A stretch of 64,000 nt of DNA from Lojkania enalia (taxonomy: Eukaryota > Ascomycota > Dothideomycetes > Pleosporales), in assembly GCA_010094045.1 (NCBI GenBank), contig ML986580.1, positions 636,059-700,058 on the forward strand. The letters are read 5' to 3'. Below are positions 24,517 through 36,023 of the stretch, in pieces. A program made the position numbers and the translations under genes. Positions within the stretch are counted from its first letter, which is position 1. Each line of letters opens with the position of its first letter. Under the pieces are notes generated by a model. The model was not told where the DNA came from, did no database searches, and saw only the letters and a list, made by a program, of their open reading frames with translations.

Positions 24517-25590
24517 ATGCTGCGCTCTCTGTTCACCCGCGCTCCTCAATTGAAGACGGCATCCGTAAGCCAATTCGGCGTCCGCACTTTCTATTCAACA
24601 ATGGCTCAGCGACGGATCAGTAGGCGCCTCACCACCAGCTTCTCGCCAGTACACGGCACACTCACACCTGGCTAGCAAACCCCGCCCTCTTGTAAACGGC
24701 CCGCCATGACCCCCAGCTTCTCAGCCCGCCCTTTGCTCACGCCTTTGCAGCATCTGCGACTTGCAGGAAAAGTTCCGGCCCGCCATCCATGAATTCTCCA
24801 AAGTCATCACGACGACCCAAAAGCTGCTCAAAGCGAGTGCGTCCCCCATCCGAACACGGCCCTGAATCCAGCCTCCCGAGGTAAAATGCTGATGTGGAAA
24901 ACGCCCAGGCCAGGTTTTTGGCATGCCTGTCTTTGCCACCACCCAGAACAGAGCGCGTCTAGGTGAGACATGCGAGGAGCTGGGCCTAGATGCCCCCGGC
25001 GGCGTCCAAACGCTGGTGCATGTCGACAAGACGCTTTTCTCCATGCTGTACGTTTCCACGACTACATTCCTCGGGGCCCAATGTTCCAAGGCTAATTTGG
25101 GCTTCTACGACAGCACCCCAGAAGTACGTAAAGGCATCGCTGGCCTCAATAAGCCCGTTTCGTGTGTCATTGTCGGCATCGAAAGCCACATCTGTGTCAC
25201 TCAAACTGTATGAACTGCATCTCCGGCCGACCGTGGACAACAACGCTGAGTGAACCTAGGCGCTCGACCTCTTGCAAGATGGACACAAAGTCTACATCAT
25301 TGCTGACGGTGTGAGCAGCTGCAATCCGGAAGAGGTCCCTATTGCTCTGGCCCGGCTGCGGCATGAAGGCGCCGTGGTAACGACAAGCGAAAGTTTCATG
25401 TATGAGTGTCTTGGAGATGCCGGCCTTGGCGAGTATGCGCCCTATTTTCCGATGGCCACCCCCCACGTGGCCATGGATGCAGGACCGCCCGCGTGTTAAC
25501 AGTAACTGTAGATTCAAAAAGATGGCTGGAATCGTGAAAGAGCATAATCGAAGCACCAAAGAGGTGCTCCAAAGCCTCTGCAAAATCTAG
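24517..25590 (+). CDS. Isochorismatase-fold cysteine hydrolase, probable mitochondrial form
   Basis: Six exons were joined by eye: 24517-24619, 24676-24691, 24751-24836, 24909-25207, 25260-25432 and 25512-25590. The five introns are 52-79 bp, and the product has 251 residues. One exon is only 16 nt. The cysteine-hydrolase triad is complete: D43 (ICDLQEKF), K109 (HVDKTLFSM) and C164 (ESHICVTQT). The TTQNRARLG segment and C-terminus EVLQSLCKI place it with ISOC1/ISOC2-type and nicotinamidase-related hydrolases. The substrate is unknown, and isochorismate itself is unlikely in a fungus. Residues 1-28 are Arg/Ser/Thr-rich without acids and end in RTFYST, like a mitochondrial presequence. A second in-frame ATG (codon 29, 24601) starts a protein with the usual cytosolic N-terminus MAQRRITNP. 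A stretch that stays open past exon 5 ends at 25499 and would replace the conserved tail, so splicing into exon 6 is preferred. Confidence 0.85.
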
Positions 25591-26308
25591 CGCTCCTAGG
25601 AAATTTGCAAGTCACAGCAAAATTATATCGCTGGCTTTGCTTGCTTGCTTTGCTTTCGACCAAAGACGAAGTCTCAAGACGAAGTCCCAAGACGGCACAG
25701 TAATCAGTTCTTGTATGTAGCTATTCTTGGGCGCGATCTATATTCGCATGGGAATCACCGAACCTTGTCGCTGTTTTCCCCGGCATACACCCACATAGCA
25801 ACCAATTAATGTGTTAATATACGAGGGCAAGCATGTCTGCGAGGTTTTCGATACCGTGGCCAATTGCACGTCTGCCGAGCTTTTTCACACCACGCGACAG
25901 AGGGCCCTGCTCTAAGAGACATTCCTTACTGTTTCTAATCGCTTGAATCTAGACCCGGGGTTTTTTTTGTTTCTGATGGAAGCGTAGCGTGTGTTATGGA
26001 TGGAGCGCGCGTGGATGGAGTACTATCTCTAATCCCGTGGGGACGCCAAAGTGTAGAAAACGTCAGCTTGAGGACAAATATGGTACGGACCTTGCTGAAC
26101 CACGCCCGTGCAACTGGCCGCTTGTTATTACGAAAGGTGTATGTCATCATTTTCACCGCTCCCGGCACTGGCTAGACGGTTATAAATCGTTCGTAGTGCG
26201 ACTCCACAACTCCTTATACAACCATCTAGCATTGATTTCGCCATCCAAGATTTGCAGTAGCTATCGGACTCAGAAATTAGTCCCCCTGGATGTCATTCTT
26301 ACCCGAGA
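25591..26308. other. 3' intergenic region between convergent genes
   Basis: About 720 bp between the stop codons of the isochorismatase and phosphoketolase genes. A GCTTGCTTGCTTT-type run and a duplicated 13-mer (AAGACGAAGTCYC, near 25665-25695) are visible. It should hold both 3' UTRs. No gene is seen. Confidence 0.5.
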
Positions 26309-28942
26309 TTATCCCTCATACATCACACCGCCTCCGCCGCTCCCGTTGATCATCCCCAGCTCATACGTCCCCTCCGGGTCCTTACCCTCCTTGAGAATAT
26401 AATCACTCGTCTTGCGAATCCTATGCTTCAACTCCGCTAGCAGCGGTACTAATCTTACCCTAACGCGCTCATTTATTTTTGCGGCGCCCCTGAGCGCGTA
26501 TTCCATGACATGGTACCTCGACACGTGATTCGCCAGCACCATATCAAACGGCGTAGTCGTCGAGCCTTCTTCCCTATAACCCTCCACCGTGATGCGATGC
26601 ACGGATGATCTAGCGAATAGTAGGCCCTTCAGTTCCGTAGCATAACCATGGTAATTGAAATGCACTGCCCTATCACTCGTGAACAGGGAGTCGAAATCAT
26701 CATCTGTTAGGGCGTGCGGGTGAGTGCCTTCGGTTCCTAGGACCATGAGATCCGTTACATTGACCACCCTGACGCGTAGTTCCGGAACCATTTCTCGGAG
26801 CAGCTCAGCGGCTTTGACGACTTCGAAGGTGAGCTCCGCGCCAATGCCGACGAGGACGACGTCGGGATTCAGCCCTTTGTCCGTACTGGTGAATTCCCAA
26901 ATGGAAGCCCCGGCGCGGCAATGTGCTTCTGCTTCCTTGGGGCTGAGGAAGACGGCGCTGGGTTGTTTGGAGCCGACCATTAGGTTTACATAGTTCTTTG
27001 AGCGCAGGCAGTGCGCAAGGGTTGAAAGGAAACAATTTGCGTCTGGCGGTAGATAGACGCGTGCGGCGGTTGGTTTGAGGTTCAGGACTGCGCCGATGAA
27101 AGATGGGTTTTGGTGACTGAAGCCGTTGTGCTCTTGCCGCGTCCAGGTCGAGGTCTCGATGTAGTTGAGGCTGCCAATTGGCTTCCTCCAGGTTGTTTCG
27201 TTGGCCTTTAATCCTGTCAGTTTGCACATTGGACAATGTCACGTACGAAGAATGCCTACCATCTTGCCGAACTTGGCATATTGCACCATCATCGTGTGAA
27301 TGATACCCAGAAAACTCTCATAACTCGGAAACAGCGCTGTTCGACCCGTCAACGTGTATCCCTGCATAAATCCCTGACAGCAGTGCTCAGAGAGGATCTC
27401 AATCACGCGCCCGCCGCGCGCATTGGAGAATTGGTCCCATTGGAAATTGCGGTTCGTGTGCTCGAAGACGGCGCTTAGCTTGTTGCTTTCCAGTTCATCA
27501 GGCGAGAAGATGCGGAGGGAGTGCGGGTTCGCTTGGAAGGCTTTGTCCATTAGTTTCCCGCACTGCTTCATGGAGGATTCTTCGGTGCCTTTTTCGACGC
27601 CGAGTTGCATCCAATTGGGCACGGTGATGCCTACATAGGGATCGTATGTATCTTTCAATTGGCCCATCTTCTTTTCCTCTGGAGAGGGGATGATGTCTAA
27701 GATATGTTTGACCGGCGTCCCGTCTTCTTGAAATAGATCATGCGGGCCGTAGGATTGAAGCCACGTTTGCAGATCTCTCAGTTGTCCCGGATCGGTCTTA
27801 GCTTTCATGAGGGGAACTTGGTGGCTGTGGAATGAGCCTTCGATGAACTTACCGTCGACTTTCTTCGGCCCGCTCCAGCCTTTTGGCGTGCGCAAGATCA
27901 GTACTGGCCACTGTGGTTTCATAATGGGCTTTCCAGAGCGGGCTGCTTGCTGGATGCGGCGGATCTCAGATAATGCCCATTCTAGAGAGTTGCCTAGATC
28001 GGCGTCGATGTCTTCGAGGTCTTTGACGAAGCGTGGTTGGTATCCGTAGCCGGTGAATAGAGCGGTAAGCTCTTTGTCGTCCATACACCCGTATATCGTC
28101 CTTTCGCTGATTTTGAACCCGTTTACATGGATGATGGGGAGGACGGCGCCCGATTCCGCGGGATCGATGTACTTGTAGCCGTGCCATGCTGTTGCCGTGG
28201 GTCCTGTTTCTGCCTCGCCGTCGCCGACGATGCATGCCACGACTAGATCCGGCTTGTCCATCACGGCACCAAAGCTCACCCCTAAAGCATAACCTAGTTC
28301 TCCACCTTCATGGATTGCGCCAGGAGTTTCAGCATTGATGTGGCTGGGCGGGCCGCCTGTGACGCTGAATTTGGTGATCAGGTTGTGTAGGCCTTGCTTG
28401 TTGCGGGAGAATTCTGGGTAGAATTTGCCCATGGAGCCTTCCAGCCAGAGGGATGCAAGGATCGCAGGGGCACCGTGCCCAGGTCCAACTACGTATATCA
28501 TGTCCATGTTGTGCTTCTGGATTAGATAATTGAGGTGTGAGTATACGAGGATTAGGCCCGGACAGGTTCCCCAATGGCCGAGGAGTCGAGGTTTCACATC
28601 ATCGAATGTCAAGTCGCGTTCTAAAAGGACATTGTCGCGGAGGAATATCATGGCTGTTTATATCTTAGCCAATGCCATGAATGAACGGGATGCACAGGTC
28701 AGAAGCAAATGGTAAGACTATAGGTATCGAGAGATATACGCTATTCATAGCGGTTGATGCGGGTTAGGGGAGATAATACCAGCTGCGATATAGCAGGCTG
28801 CTCGCCTGAACTCCTTCAAAGCGGCATTTGCATCTTCGGGCAAGGTCTGTTTCTTCACGTCCACGCTGAGCGAGAGCACTTGGTCGGGCACATGAGACGG
28901 TTTTGGCTCAGGATTCGGCCTATCGATGACTTCGCCGGGCAT
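26309..28942 (-). CDS. XFP: Xylulose-5-phosphate/fructose-6-phosphate phosphoketolase
   Basis: Three exons read 28942-28780, 28653-27260 and 27205-26309, with introns of 126 and 54 bp, and give 817 residues, the normal family length. The enzyme splits xylulose-5-P (or fructose-6-P) with phosphate to acetyl-P plus glyceraldehyde-3-P (or erythrose-4-P). It uses thiamine diphosphate in the cytosol. The sequence shows the N-terminal block LGHWGTCPGL, GPGHGAPAILASLW, the ThDP/Mg motif GDGEAETGPTATAWHGYKY with HVNGFKI, and the C-terminal segments SNARGGRVIEILSEHCCQGF, ETSTWTRQEHNGFSHQNPSF and NYHGY. The second intron uses an AAAG acceptor, which keeps the frame as YAKFGKM-ANETTWRK. An alternative CAG acceptor 9 nt upstream breaks phase. 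The gene is divergent from acetate kinase, which uses its acetyl-P. It is one of the most secure calls in the window. Confidence 0.97.
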
Positions 28943-29168
28943 CTTTGCAAATAATGCTCAATTTCTTGAATGGGGGATTGTTGTTGTTTCTTGATGCCCG
29001 AGCAAGGCTTTACAGGTAGCAGGTGTGATGTAATTCATACCTCAACCTCCTGCTCGGCGCACCGGCGGAAGCTACAGCCAATCTACAGCCACTGGAAAAA
29101 CCGGACAATGAAGGCGGCCTAGGAAGCCCCCATTACTTGAGTTTTGGAGCTGATTCTCGACTACACCA

Positions 29169-29183
29169 ACGCGTGGAACGCGT
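29169..29183. promoter_or_regulatory. Paired ACGCGT (MCB-like) boxes
   Basis: ACGCGT occurs at 29169-29174 and again at 29178-29183, three bases apart, inside the divergent promoter. In yeasts this hexamer is bound by MBF-type factors. Function here is untested. Confidence 0.35.
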
Positions 29184-29187
29184 GCGA

Positions 29188-29195
29188 TGACGTCA
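29188..29195. promoter_or_regulatory. CRE/ATF site TGACGTCA
   Basis: A perfect palindromic TGACGTCA in the shared promoter, five bases from an ACGCGT box. Fungal Atf1/AtfA-type bZIP factors of stress and carbon signalling bind this octamer. Its role here is inference. Confidence 0.45.
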
Positions 29196-29621
29196 AGCGA
29201 CGCGGTTCAATTGCGTGACAATGCTCTATTGTAGGTCCTCAAGCATTCGGGAGACCCGCGCGGGTACACGAATCCCCCATGATTATAAAGGCTATGTTGC
29301 GGGCGGCGCATGACGAAATGAGGTTGCACTTGTATTGCGGCGGCGATGCGTGGTTGCAGAAGGAGGTGGAGGGGTTCCCGCCTTTTCCGATCATTCCACT
29401 TCCCTCATCTGCACGTGGGGAGGGTGACAGTGGGGTGAGAACAACAACACCACGACAAATCTCTATAGCCACGATAATAAATAATCCAACTTACTGCCTT
29501 TTAAAATCCCTTTTGTTATTCTCTCACCCTCGACTGTGTTGCTCTTGCAGATACCTAGTGCGGGGCACTCCATCTTACTTGAGGCCTTGGCGTGTAAAAG
29601 CCCCCGGTTGATACAGACAAG

Positions 29622-31160
29622 ATGCCGGAGATCATTCTATCCATTAACGCGGGCTCTTCATCTGTTAAAATCTCCGTCTACAAATCGCCGAATGGCTTTG
29701 TAGGCGACCCCATCCAGCTCGCTGAAGCCGTAATCGAAGGCCTGACAGCACCACCCGCGAGTCTTAAATACGAACGCGGTGACAAGAAGATAAAAGGCGA
29801 AGTACTCGATGGCAACATCCAATCCCAAGAAGATGCATTCAGGTACATTCTTGACTATCTTACTAAAGATGAAGGCCTACCAGAGTTGGAGAAGAGGGAG
29901 GATATTCGTTTCACGTGCCATAGGGTCGTGCATGGTGGTGATTACCCAAGGAGCCAGGTTATTGATAAGGAGACTTTCCATCATATCGCACAGTTGAGCG
30001 ATTTGGCGCCTCTGTAAGCAATTTTTTTTTTTTTTTGACATGATTCCTTTATATTACACTACTGGTATGTCGTGCTGATCGAAGAACGCACGCATCAGCA
30101 ACAATTCACATCATCGTTGTACTGCAGGTTTTCCTTTTTCTTCACTTTATAATTCGCTATCATTGATTACTGATGACAAATTGCAGACACAATGCACCCG
30201 CTCTGTCCATCGTGGAAGCATCCTCTATCATCCTCCCATACGCCACCAATATCGCCTACTTCGACTCATCATTCCACGCCAGCATTCCAAAGCATATATG
30301 CACTTACCCAATCGACCAAGCAGTCGCAAAGAAGAACAAGTTGAGAAAATATGGATTCCATGGCATCAGTTACAAATTCATTGTGCATGCTGTAAGCAGC
30401 TCTATTTTAGTTTCCCGAAGCTAGAATATAGATAGGATCTTAATTCACAGGGGTTTGAAGGAGACGTGCTGACGATTCACAGGTCTCCAATTTCCTCAAG
30501 AAGCCAAAGGAAGAATTGAACCTCATAGCGCTACACCTTGGTTCTGGGGCCTCCGCCACCTGCATCTATCACGGGCAGTCCCGCGATACTTCCATGGGTC
30601 TCACGCCTCTGGCTGGATTGCCAGGCGCCACACGGTCCGGCTCCATCGATCCTTCCTTGATGTTCCATTTCACACATTCGGCGGGCAAACCTTCCCGTAG
30701 TTCCTCGGCACACATGCACATCACGCAAGCTGAAGAGATTCTAAATAAAAAAAGCGGGTGGAAAAGTTTAACCGGGACTACAGATTTCGGTAAAATCAGC
30801 GCATCGGATCGGGAAGAGGATGTGTTGGCGTTCAACATCTTCGTTGATCGGTTGCTTAACTATGTAGCACCTTACTTCGTGAAGCTGCATGGGGAGGTTG
30901 ATGCATTGGTTTTCGCCGGTGGTATTGGAGAGAGGGGAGTGAAGCTAAGGAATGCGGTTGTGGAGAACGTGAAGTGTTTGGGCTTCATGCTTGATAAGGA
31001 GAAGAACGAAAATCCAGGAGGTGACATTGTGACAGATATCAGCGCTAAGGATGCGAAGTTCAAGACCTTGATCGTGAAGACGGATGAGCAGTTGCAGATG
31101 GCGAGGGGCGTGTTAGAAGACCGGGAAAGGCTAGAGCAGCAGAAGACTGTTGGAAAATAG
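29622..31160 (+). CDS. ACK: Acetate kinase
   Basis: Three exons read 29622-30013, 30187-30391 and 30483-31160, with introns of 173 and 91 bp, and give 424 residues. It interconverts acetyl-P plus ADP with acetate plus ATP, the step after phosphoketolase. The N-terminus IILSINAGSSSVKISVY is the family's phosphate-binding signature. Others are FTCHRVVHGG, LRKYGFHGISYKF, HLGSGASATCI, DTSMGLTPLAGLPGATRSG and VFAGGIGERG. The first intron follows a GTAAGC donor and contains 15 consecutive T only eight bases inside it. That intron is longer than others in the window. Joining to HNAPALSIVEAS restores the expected LAPLHN motif. Eukaryotic acetate kinases are limited to some fungi, algae and protists, and in fungi commonly accompany phosphoketolase. 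The first ATG matches the family start. Confidence 0.96.
30022..30036. repeat. T15 homopolymer inside acetate kinase intron 1
   Basis: Fifteen T residues directly follow the donor region. The length of such a run is error-prone in assemblies, but lying in an intron it does not affect the frame. Confidence 0.95.
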
Positions 31161-31499
31161 ACCTACTTGAGCGAAGGATTATTTAGATCTGCGGCCTATT
31201 AGATTTTTAGTAGCGGTTTGTGACTTCCTTTTTTGATAGAATTTTATACTTGAAAATAGACGTACTTATGCTTAATCCCGGAAAGCTTCAACCATAACAA
31301 TAGTTTGGCAAATCAGAGCACTGGCTGCGACTTGTATTGAGTGGGGTACGCCGATCTATCCTTCGCGCATCTTCGAGCCCCATATTTTCTAGATTCGTCT
31401 ATATCCGCAAAGAACTCTATGTTGTGCTCCTCTTTGCCTGATTTTCCATTTAGTTCTATCCTACTCTCTTCTCTACTTTCTACAAAGCTCCTAAGATAA

Positions 31500-32535
31500 T
31501 AGCAGCGAAGCCAAAAACAGCATATGTCACTGGCATGTCGCCCTCAATTCTCGTGCCACTCCACATACGGTAACATATCTAGGCGGTGCAAGCGACATAG
31601 GGTTCTCAGTTACCCAAAAACTCATCAGCAAGGGGTACTATGTCTTCATAGCTGATATCGATCTCACTGCCGCAGAAACAGTGGTGTCGTCTCTGAATGC
31701 CAATCATTCTTCTCCGATGGCCTTTTGGGCCCACGTCGACGTTTCGTCTTGGGAGTCGCAGAAGAGAAGCTTTGAAGAGGCACTCAAAGCCTTAGGTGGT
31801 AGAATTTATTTCGTGGCGCCACTTGCAGGGATTAGTGAGCGGAAGTGGGTGGCTGATGACTTGAAAGAGGGCGAGTTTGTAGAGTCAGATTTGAGGGTCT
31901 TGGATGTGGATTTGAAGGGTGTGTTATGGACTGTGGGGTTGGCTGTGATGCGGATGAAGAGGTAGGAGAAAGACAACGAGGGCTTTAAAGGGAGAAGTAA
32001 GTTTATTTCGTAAAACATTGATTGAGGAGGGAGGTACGGAGGATCAATGAACAATGGCCTGATGATGGCTAGTTGGATGTATAATCTCCACTTGTGGGCT
32101 CTATTACATTCCCACGCTGCCGGTGTATACTACGGCGAAACAGTAAGTAATCTCATTTAGTGCTAGCTAGGAGGAAGCTGACAAGGAGCAGCGGCGTCCT
32201 CGGTTTTGTGCGCTCGTATGGTAAACTCCTACCCCCGGAGCATTCAATAACGCTGAACGCTATTTGCCCTAAATATTTTTGTCACCAGTATTAGCAACCC
32301 GGAGTATTATGCGGTAGCCGATAGGGAAGGTCTCATAGTGCCGATGGAAAACGTAGTTGTTGCCTTCAAGAATATATTTGAGGGTTCTATGAGCGGGGAA
32401 GTCTTTGAGGTAGGGCCGCTCGGGGAAGAAGGGTCGAAATATGCGTTTGTGAGGAGGGAAGGATTGCCATATTTGGACAACAAGTCTAAGAGGAGCGCGG
32501 ACTTATTGGAAGAGGATAGGAAACAAATTACGTGA
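31500..32535 (+). pseudogene. Decayed short-chain dehydrogenase/reductase (15-PGDH-like)
   Basis: Pieces of one classical SDR lie in order but not in one frame. They are a nucleotide-binding start (KTAYVTG near 31513, then VTYLGGASDIG near 31570), the ADIDLTAAE strand, and LAGISERKW with DLKGVLWTVGLAVM ending at a stop at 31965. Next are the active-site strand IISTCGLYYIPTLPVYTTAK (about 32080-32143), a plausible intron (GTAAGT donor near 32144, GCAG acceptor near 32192), then HGVLGFVRSYGKLLPPEHSI and LNAICP. A last frame SNPEYYAVADREG runs to a stop at 32535. The active-site Ser-Tyr-Lys signature is recognisable (Y-T-T-A-K), but frame changes and stops fall before it and after LNAICP. I see at least two breaks not explained by introns. 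The gene is probably inactive. It is 3' of acetate kinase and need not be related in function. Confidence 0.7.
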
Positions 32536-34139
32536 TTGATTGGATGATTTTGGCAGAATTTTTGGTTATTGGATCACCTGCTCGGTTAGGATCCTGGGAA
32601 TACGGACCTCTGTCGCTTACATTGCCTGGTATCGTTGGGTGGGTATCGAGAATGTGACGGAGGTGTTTCTGAGCCCTTGCGGAAGCCTGAACTGCGTCTA
32701 CAAACCTGAAGTACTGTGCAGGCGGCTTTATTCCGATACTAGGCAGTCATCCATTACATAGACTACCTTCGGGAGCCTGGATCAAGGAGCGTTTTTGAAC
32801 AAATTCTTTCCCCAAACCCCGACTATGCGCGACAGTGGTGCAAATTCTGACGCTATCTGCCAGCAAAACAAATCCCTCATCTCACAAGAATTATGTAAGA
32901 TCATCTGAGAGTCTTCAAGTCGTCTTCATAACCACAAAGCAACAATAGTGAACGATCGTGCCGCTTGGTAAGGCCCATTTAAGAACCTTAACACAGCTTA
33001 AATGTAAATGTCATCGATCGTTTCTAGTAACACGTGGGTCTGACATGAGATAATACGGTCCGACTAGGCCGTACCATTTAGATAGCTATCGGTAATTTGA
33101 GTAATGTAGGTAATCACACATACCAAATCCTTGGTCTACCGTTTCCTCATCGCGTCTCAAAAACAGGAGTGAGTGTAGTGTACTTTGGGAGCCGTAAGGA
33201 TGAAAAGTGAAACAGAACAGCATAACATCACTTGTCGTGAGCCATCAAGATGAGAATACGAAGTTATCGTGCAAAGTCTATAGGCTGGCCATAGGATGGT
33301 ATATGACAAGGACGGCGGAATAAGCGACTATAATGGAAGCATGGCAATTGAAACGCTCCTGAGAGAAATGTGGCTCTTAGTAGATTAACGGGGTTTCCTT
33401 TGACCATTAGGATGCGAGATAGGGAAAGGTAGAGTTGCTTTTAGGATGAAGGACAAGTCAGCGCTAGCCGAGAGTGGACTAGTGTTCCTGTTGAAACCAA
33501 AAGGATTGAAACTTGATATCCTCCATTGATCATGCCATGACGAGAAGAGCCGTTCGAAGAATCGTGCTCCGCAGTTTGTCTCCATCGAAAATATCTTCAC
33601 CAACTGTTTATATTATACAGTTGAAGACCTCGACCAAGAGAACTCATATCATGGTGTTAATCGACGTCAGATATAGCTTGATCATTTTATCGGCGCAAGC
33701 CTTCTATGGTAGGTATCCTAAAAGGTCTTCCAGTATAGAAACTATACCAAAATAATGGCACGGTCATAATTCAATGTTATTAGATGGAACCACTTATAGA
33801 GAGAAATTATATGCCTGGATATGGACAACCATAGCTCGTATTTAGAATATTGGGTTGACTAGTAATTAAGATAAAACACATCATCATAAGAATTCTACTG
33901 TCAAACGATCTGTTCGAGGCTTGGTTCGATAATTTAGAACGTTGGCATATGGTAAGCCTTGTGCCTGTTGTATCTCTCGGGCGTCAGCTCGTAATCTCGG
34001 CCTCCATTTCGTATCTGTGAAACTGTGTTTAGCCCCTTTTAATCCTATTTAATCGTTCGTGCACACTGGGAAAGACAAAGTCGCAGCTATAAAGTTTGCT
34101 TAGCCAAACTGGTCGCAGAGTCACCTTAAAATCATCAAC
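32536..34139. other. Intergenic, no gene seen
   Basis: About 1.6 kb between the SDR remnant and the carboxylesterase start. Only short motif-free frames occur. The right edge holds the esterase promoter with a TATA-like element. Confidence 0.5.
34088..34094 (+). promoter_or_regulatory. TATA-like element of the carboxylesterase gene
   Basis: TATAAAG lies 52 bp upstream of the esterase ATG, a plausible distance given a short 5' UTR. Confidence 0.45.
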
Positions 34140-35903
34140 ATGTATTTATTCGTTACTACTTTTGCTCTTTTGGTCGTAGCATTTCGTGTTCAGGCAGATG
34201 AAGTTGGAGATGCCTTAAACCCAACGCCTACTGCTGAAATAGCCGACGGTCGGATCATTGGAACTACTACAAAGATAGCCGGTCCTACCGGATCAATATT
34301 AGTCAATAAATTCCTCGGCATCCCGTTTGCAGCGCCGCCAATTGGTAACCTACGCTTCTCTCCACCCCACGCACCTCCTAAATGGATCATTCGAGATGCT
34401 AAAGAGTTTGAAAATTCGTGTGTACAAGTCTTCTGTTTGATATCCTCTCTGTAATAAGTGAAATTATACTAACATATTGTAGCCCCTCTGGATGGCAAAG
34501 AATTTACTGAAGCTGTATTCAACAATCCTCCACCAAAAAAGGAAAGCGAAGATTGCTTGTATATCAATGTCTTCGCACCAAAAAAGGCGTGGACTCCCAT
34601 GTCGCCTCCTTATCCTGTGCTCTACTGGATGTATGGTGGAGGTTGGAAGTTTGGTCATGCTGGCCACCCATGGTATGATGGATCGCATTTTGCTGCTCTA
34701 GAAGATGTGATTGTTGTAAGCGTGAATTATCGAACAAATGGTGCCTATAACCGATGCCTAGATGAGGGAACCGAAGAGAAGCTAATGTGTCCAGCCTTTG
34801 GATTTCCTATTGCACCTGGGGTTCCCCTCGAAGGGCGTAATCTCGGGATGCTGGATCAGCGTGCTGGCCTCGAATGGGTGGAGAAAAATATCCATCATTT
34901 CGGAGGTGATAAGGACAAGGTCACTATCTTTGGAGAGTCTGCAGGCGCCTTCGCAACGGACTCGCTTATTACTAGCTACAAACCTGGCGCTCAACGTCGC
35001 TTCCGGGCTGCCATAATGGAAAGTGGAACTTACGCATATCTTCGAACGCCAAATTGCAATAATAGCAATTTTGAAGCCTGGAACCTTCTAGCTGCGGGAC
35101 TAGGATGCCCTGATAACGATGACGCTGCAAAATTCAACTGCATCAAGAACGAACGGAACGATATCCAGATTAAGGATGCGCAGGAACGGAACTCTAACAT
35201 CACTTTTCAATTTGCTTGTGACGAGAAGACCCTTGTATCAAATCCCAGAACTCGGCTGGAAGCAGGAGAAACAGCTGACGTGCCCGTCATGCTTGGAACA
35301 AACACGCAGGATGGCAGCGTTTACAGCATAGGCTCTGGCTTCGATGCCTCTGACTACTTCAACAAATTCTTACCAAATAACGAGACACTTAAACAAAGGG
35401 TCTTGGACGCATACCCGCTAGGGCAAGACGGGCGAAACGATGAACAACTCCGGTTGGCGCAAATTCATACAGATTGGTTCTTTCACTGTCCATCAGTTTG
35501 GTACGGCGAGACTTCAGCAGCAAAGCTCAGACCAACCTACCGATATTTATTCAATGCTACATTCACAAATACTCAGGCACAATATCCGCGGTGGGACCCG
35601 TACTGGCAAGGTGCCTACCATTCTTCTGAGATTCCAATCGTTTTTACAACTTACAACGAGTCGGTAGCCCCAGCTGAACCTACACAACGTGGTCTATCTG
35701 ATATGATGCGGAAAGCATGGGCCAATTTTGCCAAGCACCCATCCCAACCACCAATTAAGGATTGGATTGTTGTGGGACAGGGTGGGGGAGGGAAGGATGT
35801 GATGGAGTTTGGAACAAATGGAAAGGGTGAGTTTGGATTAGTCGAGGATAAGAACAAGTGTGACTTGTGGAGGGAACTAGGTTTCAGAGATTTACATCTA
35901 TAG
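34140..35903 (+). CDS. Secreted type-B carboxylesterase/lipase
   Basis: Two exons read 34140-34419 and 34483-35903. They are joined over a 63-bp intron with a perfect TACTAAC branch point and give 566 residues. The chain starts with a signal peptide (MYLFVTTFALLVVAFRVQA). The carboxylesterase family (PF00135) is shown by KFLGIPFAAPPIGNLRF, EDCLYINVF, the oxyanion-hole YGGGWKFG, LDQRAGLEWVEKNI and the nucleophile elbow FGESAGA with Ser246. His473 in GAYHSSEIP is the likely catalytic histidine. The enzyme should hydrolyse carboxylic esters outside the cell, and the substrate is not predictable. The donor chosen is GTGTAC, because only it gives the phase needed by exon 2 (NS-SPLDGKEF). It converges on the FAD oxidase gene, with 120 bp between stop codons. 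Confidence 0.93.
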
Positions 35904-36023
35904 ATAGCCCTTCAGTGATATTAGGTTGTTCGTGGGTTTATATAATTTGCTCATTTTCTCTACTCAGTCCTGAGAGTCCTCTTAAACGAAACAGGGAAAA
36001 CAGTATCGATGTTGTTCAGCTGC

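Larger units (their letters stand above)
28943..29621. promoter_or_regulatory. Shared bidirectional promoter of phosphoketolase and acetate kinase
   Basis: There are 679 bp between the two divergent start codons, with no gene between. It holds a perfect CRE-type octamer and two ACGCGT boxes near its middle. A pyrimidine-rich tract lies close to the acetate kinase start. Co-regulation of the two pathway steps is inferred from this layout. Confidence 0.7.

Noticed and set aside
25260..25499. Unspliced end of the isochorismatase gene (stop at 25499)
   Set aside because: It loses the conserved C-terminal helix. Splicing 25433-25511 restores the family tail in phase.
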